Translations under genes and position numbers: made by a program | DNA from: Acanthacorydalis orientalis | Taxonomy: Eukaryota > Arthropoda > Insecta > Megaloptera > Corydalidae | Direction: 5' to 3' | DNA: 64,000 nucleotides | NCBI GenBank assembly: GCA_034766995.1 | Contig: CM068315.1 | Location: 40,087,818 to 40,151,817, forward strand | Notes under the pieces: generated by a model | What the model saw: only the letters and a program-made list of their open reading frames with translations | Databases searched by the model: none | What the model was told of the DNA's origin: nothing | Shown: positions 44,020 to 55,879 of the stretch, piece by piece | How the letters are laid out: each line of letters begins with the position of its first letter | Position numbering within the stretch: the first letter of the stretch is position 1

Positions 44020-44380
44020 AGGGTGTAACATATGAAATTTCGGAATTTGTAGGTGAGAATTAAAACGTAATATTTTTTAACAAAACAAAGTATATTTGAT
44101 CAGAATAAGCCCCATCAGCTACAAAGGTCTTTTTTCAACGAGAAATTAGATTGTTTATCCAATTTTTATAAAAATCGACATTTTTAGAGGTTATAAAATC
44201 TCCGAATCCTTGAATCACTTCTGTTTGGTTTCGGAAGTTTTTATTTCTTAAATAATATTCCAAGAGGCGAAAAAGATGATAGTCTGTCGATGAAAGATCT
44301 GGTGAATAAGAGCGATGCGGTAAAATTTCATAATTTAATGAATTTAATTTGGAAATTGTGATTCGAGATGTGTGCGATCG
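44020..44380 (-). mobile_element. mariner Mar-C, 3' fragment
   Basis: The left end is GGGTGTAACATATGAAATTT, then CGGAATTTGTAG, the same terminus as the element at 51887. Only the last third of the element is present. Homology stops near 44380. Confidence 0.8.
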
Positions 44381-44389
44381 AAATATCAA
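44135..44389 (-). pseudogene. Mar-C transposase C-terminal fragment
   Basis: The minus strand reads SHTSRITISKLNSLNYEILP, then HRSYSPDLSSTDYHLFRLLE and YYLRNKNFRNQTEVIQGF. SPDLSxTDYHLF holds the third catalytic aspartate, intact here. Open for 84 codons but truncated at the 5' side before the second aspartate. Confidence 0.8.
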
Positions 44390-44528
44390 ATCAATTTTCT
44401 AAAACAGGAATATTTTCTCTTCCTGTCGTAGATAATAATGGAAACGATATTATTCAATGAAGTATAAATTTTGCCTCTTAATTGGTTTTTATTTTAATAT
44501 TAAAAAAACAAAATACTTTGCGGTACCG

Positions 44529-44530
<2 letters not shown>

Positions 44531-44589
<59 letters not shown>
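44531..44589. repeat. (TA)n microsatellite
   Basis: About 59 bp TA run. Confidence 0.95.
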
Positions 44590-44593
<4 letters not shown>

Positions 44594-44599
44594 TCTGAA

Positions 44600-45195
44600 C
44601 GTGATTGCAGAACAATGATAAGAATAAAAAACGAGAAAGTAAGGCAAATAGTTTATTAATTTTGTACTTTTTTTTGGTAAATGCGCCAGTAACCATTTTC
44701 AGTGACTAATTGATTTTCAAATGTACATGTCAATGTTATTATATACAGAGAAATGTAAATGTAAATACAAGTTTTTTTTTTAATATATTAGTACCGAGAA
44801 ATAATTCAGGTATGGTAAAACACCGGCATGTGTTTCTGTTTTGCACGTGCCGCGTACGTTTCCACCTCCCAGGGTGCACTGATTCGCTGTTTTATAACTG
44901 ATACGTGCTACAAATTCTAAACGATGTCAATTTATATATCTTTCTTTTCATTTGCAGCAGATATTTTTTTTTATTATTTTACTTGAATGTATACAGATTC
45001 ATATAAATGTCAGTCGTACTCGAATTGTTAACATTATAGATTTTAACCTTAAAACATTTGCTGCACTGAAAAAGTATGGAAGAAGTTTAATGAAGTTTAT
45101 TTTATTCATAAAACAGATTTTATCTTTATTTTAAAAAGCTGTTCAGTTACCAATCCATCAATAACTACAGATTTCTCTGTCAACTGAAAAACAGG
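44600..45195. other. AT-rich DNA without recognisable feature
   Basis: A small CpG-bearing patch at 44820-44900. Otherwise nothing recognised. Confidence 0.45.
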
Positions 45196-45203
45196 TTTCA
45201 GTA

Positions 45204-45265
45204 TACGAGGGACGTTTGATAAGTGCGGTAACACCATTTCTCCCTTCCCTGCTCCAAAGGGTTAA
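45204..45265 (+). mobile_element. Mar-D-type terminus (fragment)
   Basis: TACGAGGGACGTTTGATAAG, then TGCGGTAAC matches the Mar-D termini at 3882 and 12755. No transposase follows. Confidence 0.65.
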
Positions 45266-45269
45266 ATAA

Positions 45270-46300
45270 AATGTCCTCGACATAACAAGCAACTAATCAA
45301 GACATCTGTTTTTTTTGCAATTTTCCCAGATCAAGGAACTGTGATGTACAAATTTTGTAACTGACAAATTTGCAATTTTTATTTTGTTTACTATAAAAGA
45401 ATGTCTGATTTATCGAAAAATATTTGTTAAAAAAATATAGCATCCTTTCCTCTATTTTAAGAACTTTATATTCAAGAGAAGTTAATTATTGTCAACAGAT
45501 GCAAACCACCCATTTCATTTAGTAGATTGTAGTCCTTGATCTTTAACTGGAGCTTTAAGTGCAATAACAACAGTTTCTGGATTAATTATATGATTCCACC
45601 AATACAATTTAACATTACTCTTATTACGAAAATTAATTATCATTTTAATTATAATTCAATGATGACGATTTATTACTCGAGAAGGAACACTTCAAGGTCG
45701 TCACACTATCCATCCTCCCGGTTCCAAAGAGTTAAATATTTCTAACCAGGAAAACTGTTGTGTGGTCGTTTTCTTTCATAGACTATTAATCTGTTTCTAC
45801 ACACATAATTATTCTTGAAACTTATATTTTTTAAAAAATGTAAATTTAGTTCTGTATGAGACGAATTTAATTATTGTATTTTTCTTGTTTAATTAAATAG
45901 GAGATTTGTTTAATTCGATCTAATAATACTTATTGAAAAATTCATAAAAAATTGTATAAGATATGAATTTATATGTATCGCTCATTTTTAAAAATCCTAT
46001 TAACAAAAATTTAACCGGTTTCCATTTCACGATCGAGCCACCTATACAAAATTCAAAAATGATATCCGGAACGAATCGGTTTTAAATTTCAGTAATGTTC
46101 ACACTTGCCTAAATAGAATTTGAAATCAGCGATTCTTATTCATTGTTAGACTTGGCGCCATGAAAAGCTGTAACAAAATCAACGGTATTATAGAAAAGAC
46201 ACGTACAAATTACCCGGATACACAATGCATTCTTATTAATAGAAATGTAATATTAATGCAATGTAAGAGACAATGACAATTTCTACATGTGTGTGTTTGT
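45270..46300. other. AT-rich DNA without recognisable feature
   Basis: A short CpG-bearing patch near 46010-46090. No transposon or gene was recognised. Confidence 0.45.
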
Positions 46301-46309
46301 ATTAGAAGA

Positions 46310-46503
46310 CCTGAATAGAAATTAATTTTATTCCTTTTTATGTGCCGCTCGATCTTTTCCAATGATAAATAAATTGTTTGTAAAACTGCATAGATTTTAT
46401 TGTCCATTCGGACGCCGGTTTGGACTTGCTATTTTTAACTTTTGTGTCACAACAAATAGAAAAGCTTGAAGTTTATACCGCGTATAACACACACATTCCA
46501 AAC

Positions 46504-46562
<59 letters not shown>

Positions 46563-46612
46563 GTACAAACTTGACCAGGTACACCTTTATCCATATATGT
46601 ATTTCTAATAAA
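46310..46612 (+). repeat. Duplicated block, copy 1, with internal (TA)n
   Basis: GAATAGAAATTAATTTTATT, then CAATGATAAATAAATTGTTT, TTTTTAACTTTTGTGTCACA, a (TA)n array at 46507-46550, and CCATATATGTATTTCTAAT. The same landmarks in the same order and orientation lie at 48073-48435. Confidence 0.85.
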
Positions 46613-46897
46613 AAAATTTATTATTTATCAAAGACAGTTAATTACATATAAGTAAATCATTTAAAAATTGAAACAATAATATAGAATAATTTATTTTAAA
46701 ATAGTAAAGTGATACTGTTTTTTTTTATAAAAAATTCTATATTTATTTATTGAGACTTAAAATTTATGATCAAGAAAAGTATGAGGGATTTTGTGTTATG
46801 CTACCGAAATATCAATTGAAAAATCGATTATTTTTGATCTTGTCCGTTAATTAACTCTATAAGTAGAATTTCTATGAGCTTAGTGGAGTTTCATAAG

Positions 46898-47294
46898 CAG
46901 GGGTTCTTAACCAGTGAGGTGTGCCGCCCTTGGGGATGTGCAAAGGGGTTAGCGAGGAGGTGTGACTGAACTCTGTAACATTTTTGTAATTGCTTTTTTT
47001 AGAATTTAGTTCAGATTGTACATCGAATTTATGATCTCATTGATCAGAAGCAGCAAAAAGTATCTTATTAAATGACATTGAAGTTTTTTAAGTGACTTTA
47101 TAATCATGCTGCAAGACTATAAAATTCTCCTGAAGAACAAACTTTTCTTTGTTATTTCTGTGTATCTGTGGATGTTAAGGTAAAATTCCAATGTCATTTG
47201 TGTAATTTATCTATTATTAATTGCTTTCGGAAATGAGTGAATTTTAAGTTTACTTTCGGGGGAGGTGGGAGACTAAGAAGGTTAAGAACCCCTG
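46898..47294. mobile_element. hAT-type non-coding element
   Basis: 397 bp with perfect 15-bp terminal inverted repeats: CAGGGGTTCTTAACC at 46898-46912, and the same sequence inward from 47294. The CAGGGGTTCTTAACC type of terminus is typical of hAT elements. Flanking 8-mers TTCATAAG and ATTTAAAG agree only in part, so the target duplication is worn. No coding remnant. Confidence 0.8.
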
Positions 47295-47315
47295 ATTTAA
47301 AGTATGTTGCCAAAC

Positions 47316-47590
47316 TATTGGATGTAAAAAATAATTCGATGCTTTTAAATTGATTCAATCATAACTATGCTTTAAATTAAACTATTTTCTTGTAGTTTTA
47401 GGATTTTGAAGTTCCAACCTTAACATTTAAAAATACTATATATCTTTGGTAAGCAGTTGGTATAACCCCAAAAAACAATAATGCACATGATGGCGTCCGA
47501 AAGCAGCATTTTAGGCATTGCTTACTTTTCGCATTCCACTTGAAAAAAATGCTGGCGAAGCGTTGAGTATGATTTTTGAAAGAAAAATGT
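47316..47590 (+). mobile_element. Mar-B 5' fragment
   Basis: TGTAAAAAATAATTCGATGC, then TTGATTCAATCATAACTATG and on through the N-terminal transposase segment (ATTCCACTTGAAAAAAATGC). Homology is lost after about 47590. Immediately upstream, GTTGCCAAACTATTGG resembles an IR-A end. Confidence 0.75.
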
Positions 47591-47599
47591 TTCTAAAGT

Positions 47600-48065
47600 G
47601 CCACCATTTATGCAAAGACGGCAGGACCATTCTGCGAAAACAACTATAAACAGTATTCTTAATTAAAAATATGAAGTTCTGTTACATAAATTTCAGAAAC
47701 AAAATTTGAACTATAAATTTTTTTTACATTTTTCACTTCACATTTGAGCTACCTGTAAATCCCAATTATGACTGAAAATAAAATTTCTAGTTTTTCAAAA
47801 TTTACGGCCCTGTGCAGTGGCCCGTGTTGCCCCTGTATAAATTTTACGCTGCACATGTCATATCAAAATCATCCAAAAGTAAAGGGAGCAGACTGGGATC
47901 GCTTTCTAGTTTCAATCATCTTTCTGTACGCTTATTAACATCAACTAACATTTTAACAATAAATTTTCTTTTTTATTTTATCAAAGAAAATCGTTTTCAA
48001 TCGTATTTATGTACATATTGTCTTCGTATCTGTGCATATAAGTATTATATCTCAATCGACTGAAA
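47600..48065. other. Unidentified DNA
   Basis: 47800-47900 is less AT-rich, with GTGCAGTGGCCCGTGTTGCC. It may be the end of an unrecognised element. Otherwise nothing recognised. Confidence 0.35.
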
Positions 48066-48072
48066 TTAACTT

Positions 48073-48264
48073 GAATAGAAATTAATTTTATTTCTTTTAA
48101 TGTACCGATTGATCTGTTTCAATGATAAATAAATTGTTTATAAAACTGCATAGCTTTCATTGTCCATTCGAACGCCGATTCAGTCTTACTATTTTTAACT
48201 TTTGTGTCACAACAAATAGTAAAAGCATGAAGTATGTACTGTGTATAACATACAAATTCCAAAC

Positions 48265-48339
<75 letters not shown>

Positions 48340-48349
48340 TGTATGTATG

Positions 48350-48380
<31 letters not shown>

Positions 48381-48435
48381 GTATATGTATAAAACTCGAC
48401 CAGATACACCTTTGTCCATATATGTATTTCTAATA
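48073..48435 (+). repeat. Duplicated block, copy 2, with (TA)n and (TATG)n
   Basis: Same order of landmarks as 46310-46612. The internal array is longer here: TA to about 48310, then a (TATG)n run to about 48380. Confidence 0.85.
48265..48380. repeat. (TA)n(TATG)n microsatellite
   Basis: TA run followed by about 17 TATG units; lies inside copy 2 of the duplicated block. Confidence 0.97.
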
Positions 48436-48439
48436 TTTT

Positions 48440-48980
48440 ATACTTGCGATGGTCAGTATTTGCAAAATGTTTTATGACTATATTGCATTATCAAGGTTGT
48501 TGTACAGTTTGCTGGCGTACTGGCACATATATACTTACTTTTTTGTTTTACATTGATGAGGGAAAGCGACATTTTTCAATTAAAAACTAATAATTCCTGC
48601 ATTTTAATTCTTTCATTATGACATTCATTGAGTTCTTCGGAAAATTGCATCGAGAAAAAAAAACATTTCATGTGCTATTCAATATAAAATTTCTTAACTT
48701 TCTTTAATATTGATTTATTCAGTTGGCATTTATTTCGATTTTCATTCTTTGGGTGGTGTTGTTTTATAACTAGTTTTCGATTGAATAGAGATATTAAAGT
48801 TAGAAAGATTGAAACATTTTCTGAAGTGGATATTTGGTATATTTCAATACAAATTGGAACATTTAAATCGACTTGCACCCGAACCCCATATATCTATATA
48901 TCTGGAACGTTTTAATAGGAATATATAATTTTTATTCATTTCAAAAATGGAGATTTGTGTTTTTTTCTTAAAAAAATAAT
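48440..48980. other. AT-rich DNA without recognisable feature
   Basis: Nothing recognised. Confidence 0.5.
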
Positions 48981-48984
48981 AATG

Positions 48985-50266
48985 TTAGGTTGATAGAACA
49001 ATAATTGCGGCTGATGACCTTCATATTCATATATATATATTTCTCAGCTAATAATTAACTTTATTAATCGAAAATATATCATAAGAATCGATACATTTTT
49101 TCCAATTTATTACAAGTTGATTTATTCCGGTAATGGCACATTCCGGAGTTCTGGAGTTGATCAAATCTCGCAATGTACTTTCGGTAGTAGTTTGTTTGTC
49201 GAAGAGCTTATCCTGTAGACGTTTTCGAAATATTTAAACAAGTGATAATCTGTTGCCGAGATTTATGGTGATTATGGTGGATGAGGCAATTTTTCATAGT
49301 CCAATTCATTCAACTTTTAGAGGATCAATCGTGCGACGTGTGATCATATATTTTCGTGCAGCAGGATTTGACCTTTTCGATTGACCAGTGTGTGGACTAG
49401 ACGTCACAGTTCTTGGTTCATTTTGTCAATTTATTGACAATAACTCTCAATTGTAATGGTTTTGTCAGGATTCAAAAATTGTAGTGGATTATATCGAGCG
49501 TAGACCACCAAACAGTCGCCATAATTTTCCTTCAGTGTAATTTCGGTTTCGCAAAATGCTTTGGTGCTTCATTTTATCCAGCCATCGTGCAGACCGCTTT
49601 CTGTTGTCATAAAGGATCCACTTTTCGTCGCATGCTACAATACGATCGAAAAATGGATCGGTTCTGTTGCATAAAATAACCGTGGAACAAACTTCATAAC
49701 GGCGATTTTTTTGGTTTTCGTTTAGTTCGCGCGGCATCCATTTATCAAGCTTTTCTGACTTTTCTAACTGTTTTGAACGATCCAGAACTGTTAGATGACA
49801 AACGCCTAACGTTTGTGCAAGCTCTCGAATTGTTGTGCGTGGTTCTGATTCAACTAACGACTTCAGTTGGTCGTTATGAACTGAAGAAGGATTTCCGCGA
49901 TTTTCTTCATCTTCAAAACGCTCATTCCCCAGCACGAAACGTTTAAAACCACCGTTGGACCGTACGTTCATTAACAGTACCCACACCAAAAGCATCGTTT
50001 ACTTTACGAGCAGTTTCTGCTGCTTTACCAGCCGTTTTGAACTCGTACAAAATTTTCTCTTATTGCTTCTTTTCCATCTTTAATTCAGTAGCCTAATTTG
50101 AAGCAAAATTAATAATAAAACCAAAGTCGATGTTACCAAAATACAGACCGAAAAATGCACTTTAAAATGATGTTAACATGAACACGATAAAATGACACTT
50201 TCAGTGAAAATAATTAAGGTAATATTTCAGAATACAAAAACCGCAATTATTTTCCTACCATCCTAA
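48985..50266 (-). mobile_element. mariner element Mar-A, near full length, inactive
   Basis: 1,282 bp, close to the normal mariner length. The left end is TTAGGTTGATAGAACAATAA, then TTGCGGCTGATG; the right end read inward is TTAGGATGGTAGGAAAATAA, then TTGCGGTTTTTG. It is the only long Mar-A copy in the window and shows what the four short copies have lost. Confidence 0.9.
49080..50058 (-). pseudogene. mariner transposase pseudogene (Mar-A, long copy)
   Basis: A 168-codon open stretch, 49489-49995, reads FVLGNERFEDEENRGNPSS, HNDQLKSLVESEPRTTIREL, LDKWMPRELNENQKNRRYEV and, with the first catalytic aspartate, IVACDEKWILYDNRKRSARW. These match Hsmar1/cecropia-like mariners. Upstream, in another frame, YEFKTAGKAAETARKV-like residues give the start. 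Downstream of 49489 the catalytic half is broken into many short frames, with the second and third aspartate regions only faintly readable at 49260-49410. Inactive. Confidence 0.85.
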
Positions 50267-50269
50267 CAG

Positions 50270-50515
50270 AAATACACTTAAGTTAAAAGTTAATTTCTTT
50301 AGTGTTGGCCTATATTTTAGGGTTGAAGTGCTTTTAATTTATGTTGTTTTATCGTATTGTGGACTGTGGCGACACAGAAAAAAGACCATTATTGTAAAAA
50401 AAAACACTTATTCACTTTCCATCGAGAATGATAGAACAAACCTTTGAAGAAAGAATTACTTGTTCATATATCTCTCTACGTCTATATATTTGTGTTTTTT
50501 GGGCCTTTTTATAAA
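50270..50515. other. AT-rich DNA without recognisable feature
   Basis: Nothing recognised. Confidence 0.4.
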
Positions 50516-50519
50516 GTAA

Positions 50520-51105
50520 GTTTTAGATTATGCAGAATCTCTTGATATGATTCAAGTGGGTTTTCGGCTCTCCAATATAGACTCTTCTGCTTATTCACAT
50601 AACCGTTTAAATGAAAAGGCGCTTCATCTGACAAATGAATTGTGAATTATGTTTTCATCTTCATCCAAACGCGCTAGCATATCTTGACAAAAATTCATGC
50701 GAGCGGGCAAATCGATATCTTTGACTCATGAAGAATTTGAATTTTGTACGGATTAAAATTTAAATCTTTATGTAACATTCAACGTATCGATGTGCTACTA
50801 GTGTTCAATGCAGATGAGTGTTTACGACCTGAACGTCACGGGCTACATTTTACAGCAACTCTAACACGGTTAATGTTTTCTGATGTTCTTACTGTTCTTC
50901 TGGACCTTTGATGCTTAAAATTTAATGTGGAATCAGTTTCCCCGAAGTTCTGAACCCACATGTTGACGGCATGAGTGTTGTCGATACATGCCCACGACGC
51001 GGAATATTGATTGCGAAATAGATGTTGGACAGTTGTAGCACACTCGCCATTTTTGTAAAATGATTTCATGGCGAAAGCTCGATGTGCATTGGACCACTGC
51101 TTCAT
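50520..51105 (-). pseudogene. Tc1/mariner-like transposase fragment with DUF4817-type N-terminus
   Basis: The minus strand starts MKQWSNAHRAFAMKSFYKNG, then ECATTVQHLFRNQYSAS and VNMWVQNFGETDSTLNF, the pattern of the insect DUF4817 helix-turn-helix domain. It is followed by VRTSENINRVRVAV. After a frame break come LHKDLNFNPYKIQ and, near 50600, SDEAPFHLNGYVNKQKSLYW, then RAENPLESYQEIL, which holds the first catalytic aspartate (SDEAxFHLNGYVNKQ). The rest of the catalytic domain is missing. No terminal repeats were found. Confidence 0.75.
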
Positions 51106-51211
51106 GTTTACTAAATGGCCATGAATAACTAATAATCTACCATTTAATTTACCCTCTCACTCCAACGGTATGTGAATAAGCCTGCTTTGAAAATTTCCCG
51201 CTCCACTGGTA

Positions 51212-51216
<5 letters not shown>

Positions 51217-51274
<58 letters not shown>

Positions 51275-51340
51275 CATACATACATACATACATACATACA
51301 TACATACATACATACATACATACATGTATATGTATGTATG

Positions 51341-51389
<49 letters not shown>
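51217..51389. repeat. (TA)n(CATA)n(TA)n compound microsatellite
   Basis: TA run, then about 14 CATA units (51270-51325), then TATG and TA runs to 51389. Confidence 0.97.
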
Positions 51390-51810
51390 GTAGCAAAAAG
51401 TATGTAGAATTACTATTAAAATTACTCATTAGTCAATGGACAGTAGGACACTGTGTAACTCGCCGTCCAGTTGATTGTATGGCCTCACTCCTTTTACCGG
51501 TAACGTGTCGCCGTTTTTTTTTTTAGTATAACGAAACTCTGTACTGTTTGTTTCATGTTCAGAGCGTTTATGGCAACAAATATTGCAATATAATTTATTC
51601 GTTTCCACAAATGTGTTTCTAATGCTTGAAAGAAAATTCATTAAAACTGTTATGAAACGGATCGAGTTCCTAACAAGTGAACACACATAACATAATCTAC
51701 ATTATTTACAAAATTATTAACAAATTATGTATACCGATTATTAACAAATCGGACGGAAATTTTCTACATATATATTTTTTTAAAAAAAGCAATGTATTTA
51801 TTACGATTGC
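51390..51810. other. AT-rich DNA without recognisable feature
   Basis: A small less AT-rich patch at 51430-51530. An 85-codon minus-strand frame has no recognisable domain. Confidence 0.4.

Positions 51811-51886
<76 letters not shown>
51811..51886. repeat. (TA)n microsatellite flanking Mar-C
   Basis: About 76 bp TA run ending at the left terminus of Mar-C. Confidence 0.97.
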
Positions 51887-51890
<4 letters not shown>

Positions 51891-53021
51891 GTGAAAAATA
51901 TGAAATTGCGGAATTTGTAGTTGAGAATTAAAACGCAATATTTTTAACAAAACAAAATATATTTAATCAAAATAAGCTTCAGCTGCTTCAAAGGTCTTTT
52001 GACACCGAAACACTAGATTGTTTATCCCATTTTTATAAAAATCGACATTTTTAAGGCTTATGAAGTATCCGAATCCTTAAATCACTTCTGTTTGGTTTCG
52101 GATTTTTTTATTTCTTAAATAATATTCCAAATGGCGAAAAAGATGATAGTCTGTCGGTGAAAGATCTGATGAATAAGAGGGATGCGGTAAAATTTCATAA
52201 TTTAATGAATTTAATTTGGAAATTGTGATTCGAGATGTGTGTGGTCGAGCATTGTTTTGGAATAGTATTGGCCCATATCTATTGATTAGCATTGTCTGTT
52301 TTGCTTTTAATTTTTCATTCATATTGTCGAGAAATCGACAATTTGAATCAGCCGTAATTGCTTCACCTGGTTTTAAAAAAGAATAATTGATTGTTCCTTT
52401 ATTTGTCCACCACACAGTAATCATAAGTTTCTTTTGGTGTGAAGAACACAACTCTAACCGTTTCTGTTTCTGACCATCTGTTAATTCGTGCGGCACTCAC
52501 TTATCCAGCTTTTTCACCTTTTCTATTGAAGTCAGGTGACGAGAAACAGTCATAACACTGACACTTAAATCACATGCGAGAGCTCGAACTGTTGTATGTG
52601 GATTAGCTTCCACCATGACTCTCAAATGTTCTTCGTTCACAATGATTTTGAGAATTCCTGCCGGTTCATTGTCTAGATTAATATTACTGGTACGAACTTT
52701 TTTGACCCATAATTGAATTATTCTTTGGCTAGCCGACGCTTCTCCGAAAGCTCCATTGATATTTCTATCTGCTACCGTTGCATTGTGTCCCAATTTGAAG
52801 TCATATAAAAAAAGTAGATGCAAATCTTTTGTGGACACCATCCTGTTGAAGGGTATTAAAAAAATAAAAATAACAACAATAACTCCGTATTTAGAAATAA
52901 TTGAAGGGCACAGTACATTAGTCAATTCCAAATAGCTGAACTTGTAAAATATTGCATAGAACCTTCCTCAATCGGAGTCGACCTCTGACTGACTGAAATT
53001 CGTCAACTTGATATGTTACAA
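51887..53021 (-). mobile_element. mariner element Mar-C, internally deleted, between (TA)n tracts
   Basis: About 1,135 bp. The left end is AAGGGTGAAAAATATGAAATT, shortened here to the matching part GTGAAAAATATGAAATTGCGG within 51891-51911. The right end read inward is TGTAACATATCAAGTTGACG, then AATTTCAG. TA repeats lie on both sides, matching the mariner TA target. Confidence 0.85.
51963..52840 (-). pseudogene. mariner transposase pseudogene (Mar-C)
   Basis: Starts MVSTKDLHLLFLYDFKLGHN at 52840. N-terminal helix-turn-helix: AFGEASASQRIIQLWVKKV, then ANPHTTVRALACDLSVSVMT and IEKVKKLDK. After a stop codon at the join (52497-52499) comes MPHELTDGQKQKRLELCSSH, running directly into QKKLMITVWWTNKG. 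The segment with the first catalytic aspartate (DEKW-type) is deleted. The second aspartate is changed to asparagine (ILFQNNARPH instead of DNARPH). The third is present in SSDLSPTDYHLF. After a further frame break the C-terminus ends FEAAEAYFD. Inactive. Confidence 0.85.
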
Positions 53022-53060
53022 TAATATATATATATATAGGGAGAGAGAGGGGGGGGGGTA
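53022..53060. repeat. (TA)n(GA)n and poly-G tract
   Basis: A short TA run after Mar-C, then GGGAGAGAGAG and a run of G residues. Confidence 0.9.
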
Positions 53061-53064
53061 GACA

Positions 53065-53985
53065 TTCATAGTAATGAATATGAATACACAAAATTTCAAT
53101 ATTAATGTTTTTGTGTGTTTTTTTTTACTTTTCTTAATGCAATTTTGTGCAATAAGTTATACTGAAAAAGTTGTTTTGGGCGAGGTACGCCATTGTTATA
53201 AAATTTCGAAACTATTTTGTATTTCAGAAATGCGTGTGTGTAAGTCTGGTAGCATTGAAAAAAGTATTATTTATTATACGTTTCTGTCGAATAAATTTTG
53301 ATTATTCACAGTTAAATGAGCAGGAGATCATTGAAGGAAAACAACCTTTACTGGTTCTTAAAATCAGTTTTTTGATTAAAAAAATTCGATGATTTGATTT
53401 CGATGCACTAATTATTTAGAAAATCATTAAGTTTGTTAGCATCCTCTTGTCTATCCTCTTATATTTTTATGGTTTTAGAGTTTTTCCTGAGAGTTTAATT
53501 TATCTATTTATACTTTTGTAGAACTATTTAAATAGTATAATTTTTTCAACTCATAGGAAAACAACAATATTAATAGTCTATTATAAAACTGTGTGAGTCT
53601 TGGACGTCACTTGTAGTACAACTGTCTTTTAATTAAAACGTTTTTTATATCTCTTGTGGATGTGGAATTTTTGTTGAGATGTAGAGTATTTTCCGTGTCT
53701 CACTTCTATAAAGAGGCTACTTTACTCAGTTCAACCAGTGGAGCTCTAGAGTACTCATGAAAATACCGTCTTATTGATCTGACACCCTACTATTAGTTTC
53801 ATGACATCATTTTATTCTAACCATTTAACTATATAGTTAGATTCGATGATTAACGATATTGACCCTGTATGTATTATAATGTTAATAAAGTGTTGTAAAT
53901 AATGTATACGTTTAGGCTAGTATTTTTTTTTACTTTTATAGGATTAGCAATTAGAAAGTAAACATATAATATTTATTCACACTTA
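53065..53985. other. AT-rich DNA without recognisable feature
   Basis: Short overlapping frames at 53074-53392 show no recognisable domain. Confidence 0.45.
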
Positions 53986-53989
53986 TAAT

Positions 53990-54245
53990 TTTCAAAACTG
54001 TGACCAAATTCATGTATCTAAATTTTCACATATTTTAAATTTTTGTTTTCTAAACAGAAAATTACTACAAAAGTAATATGAAAACTAAATACGAACAAAG
54101 AGTTAGCGAATAGAATTTAATGATAAGTAATGATATTTTGAATATTTTTGATCAGAATATTTTTCTGGTTTATAGGGTGAAAAATATTTTTGTGAAAAAT
54201 GTACATTTTTTTTCTGATCAAAATATTCAGTATTTGATTTGTAAT
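53990..54245. mobile_element. IR-A copy, diverged
   Basis: The left end AAACTGTGACCAAATTCATG, then a long gap to TTTGAATATTTTTGATCAG, CTGGTTTATAGGGTGAAAA, and another inverse TTTTTTCTGATCAAAATATT. Order and spacing differ from the norm; it may be two overlapping halves. Confidence 0.5.
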
Positions 54246-54639
54246 TATTTAGGTAATTGGGTTGTATGTATTTCTGTGATACTTGTCATTCCAAAATGAT
54301 AAGCTAGAAAAAAAGTTCAAATTAAAATTCGTTTTCGAAAGCGAATTCAATCACCAGAACAACAACTATAAATGAATATCCATTTTAAAAGTTTTTGAAT
54401 TACGAACCTGTGTATTTTCGAAGAAAATAATTTTTAATCTTTATTATCCGTCCATTGGTCTTGAATAGTGTATAGAGCTAAATCATTTCGTATCCACAGT
54501 GTTACTAAAAAAACAATCGAATAGCTTAATATTGGATTAAAATCTGTTTTTTATGCTTAGTGACGAATTTGTGTTGAAATGTGAATTTATCATATTGGAC
54601 TCGAGTCAAAGAGACAATATGTGTCAAAATGTGAGTTTA

Positions 54640-54680
54640 TACACACACACACTCACTACATACATATACTCACACACTCA

Positions 54681-54735
<55 letters not shown>
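54640..54735. repeat. (AC)n and (TA)n microsatellite
   Basis: AC-rich patches at 54640-54680 followed by a TA run to 54735. Confidence 0.93.
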
Positions 54736-54738
<3 letters not shown>

Positions 54739-54739
54739 G

Positions 54740-55699
54740 TGCATCGTTATATGCGAAAGACATTTTTGTGTTTATAATTTTGGCATCATCCCATATCCAT
54801 ACATTTTCGTCACGAGTCAGTAAGTTTGTATAAGAAATTTTAACTCGATTTTAAACTCGAGAAACATTGAACTGTCAGGGAAACTCGACATTCGCTTATT
54901 TAGTTTAAAAACAGTTTGAAGTACATATTTTTAAGCGTAATGCTATTTTGTCTTGGTAGTCTTCATTTTTTTAAAATCACCATACTGACTGTTCTCCACT
55001 ACTAATTTCTGTCCGTAGCCATCTTCAGATAGATGTTAGAGATTGAATTTAAATCAGTTAAATTAGTTTTATAGTGATACCTATTATAATTGGAGGATTT
55101 GGAAATTGATTAGTTCCATTAATATTAGGAGCCCCTGATATAACCTTCCCTCGAATAAATAATATAAGTTTTTGACTTCTTCCTCCTTCTTTGACCCTTT
55201 TATTAGTAAGTTCTTTTGTAGAAAGAGGAGCAGCGAAATACAGCTGTCATGTTGAACTTTTATGAGCCTGCTCTAATAGTACTATGATAATGCTACTAAA
55301 TGTAAGAAGATAATCATATTTGTAACAAAAATTACTCTGTTTATTTGAGATTTTCTTAGTTGTTTTCGATTTTCAGTTATGTTAATTGCATATAAATGTT
55401 TGTTAAATAATAGTCAATGATGTTAATTAAAAACGTTTTAATTTAATGCAATAATAAATAACAAATAGAGTAATACAATATTTAATATCTGTAACGTTTA
55501 TTTTTTATAGTTTGGATTTTTATAGTTGTGGTTTATAGATCAAAAAGCTTATTACATGTTATACAAAATAAAAAAAAGCTCTAATAGATTATATTTATTT
55601 CATGTGGTTTGAATTTGAATATATTATAGAATATGAATCAAAAAAGTAGACAGAAAAATTTAATAAAATCCAAATCTGTGATAACCTATATTTGGCATC

Positions 55700-55700
<1 letters not shown>
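54740..55700. other. AT-rich DNA without recognisable feature
   Basis: Nothing recognised. Confidence 0.5.
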
Positions 55701-55702
<2 letters not shown>

Positions 55703-55764
<62 letters not shown>

Positions 55765-55806
55765 ATGTATATATATATATATACATGTATATGTATATAT
55801 ATACAT
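55703..55806. repeat. (CT)n(TA)n compound microsatellite
   Basis: CT run 55703-55730 followed by TA repeats with CATG interruptions. Confidence 0.95.
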
Positions 55807-55879
55807 GATTTTTGACGTAGTTTAGAATGCTAACGAACAGTTTTCTCTACTAATGAGAAATATTCGTTGATGCGGGAAA

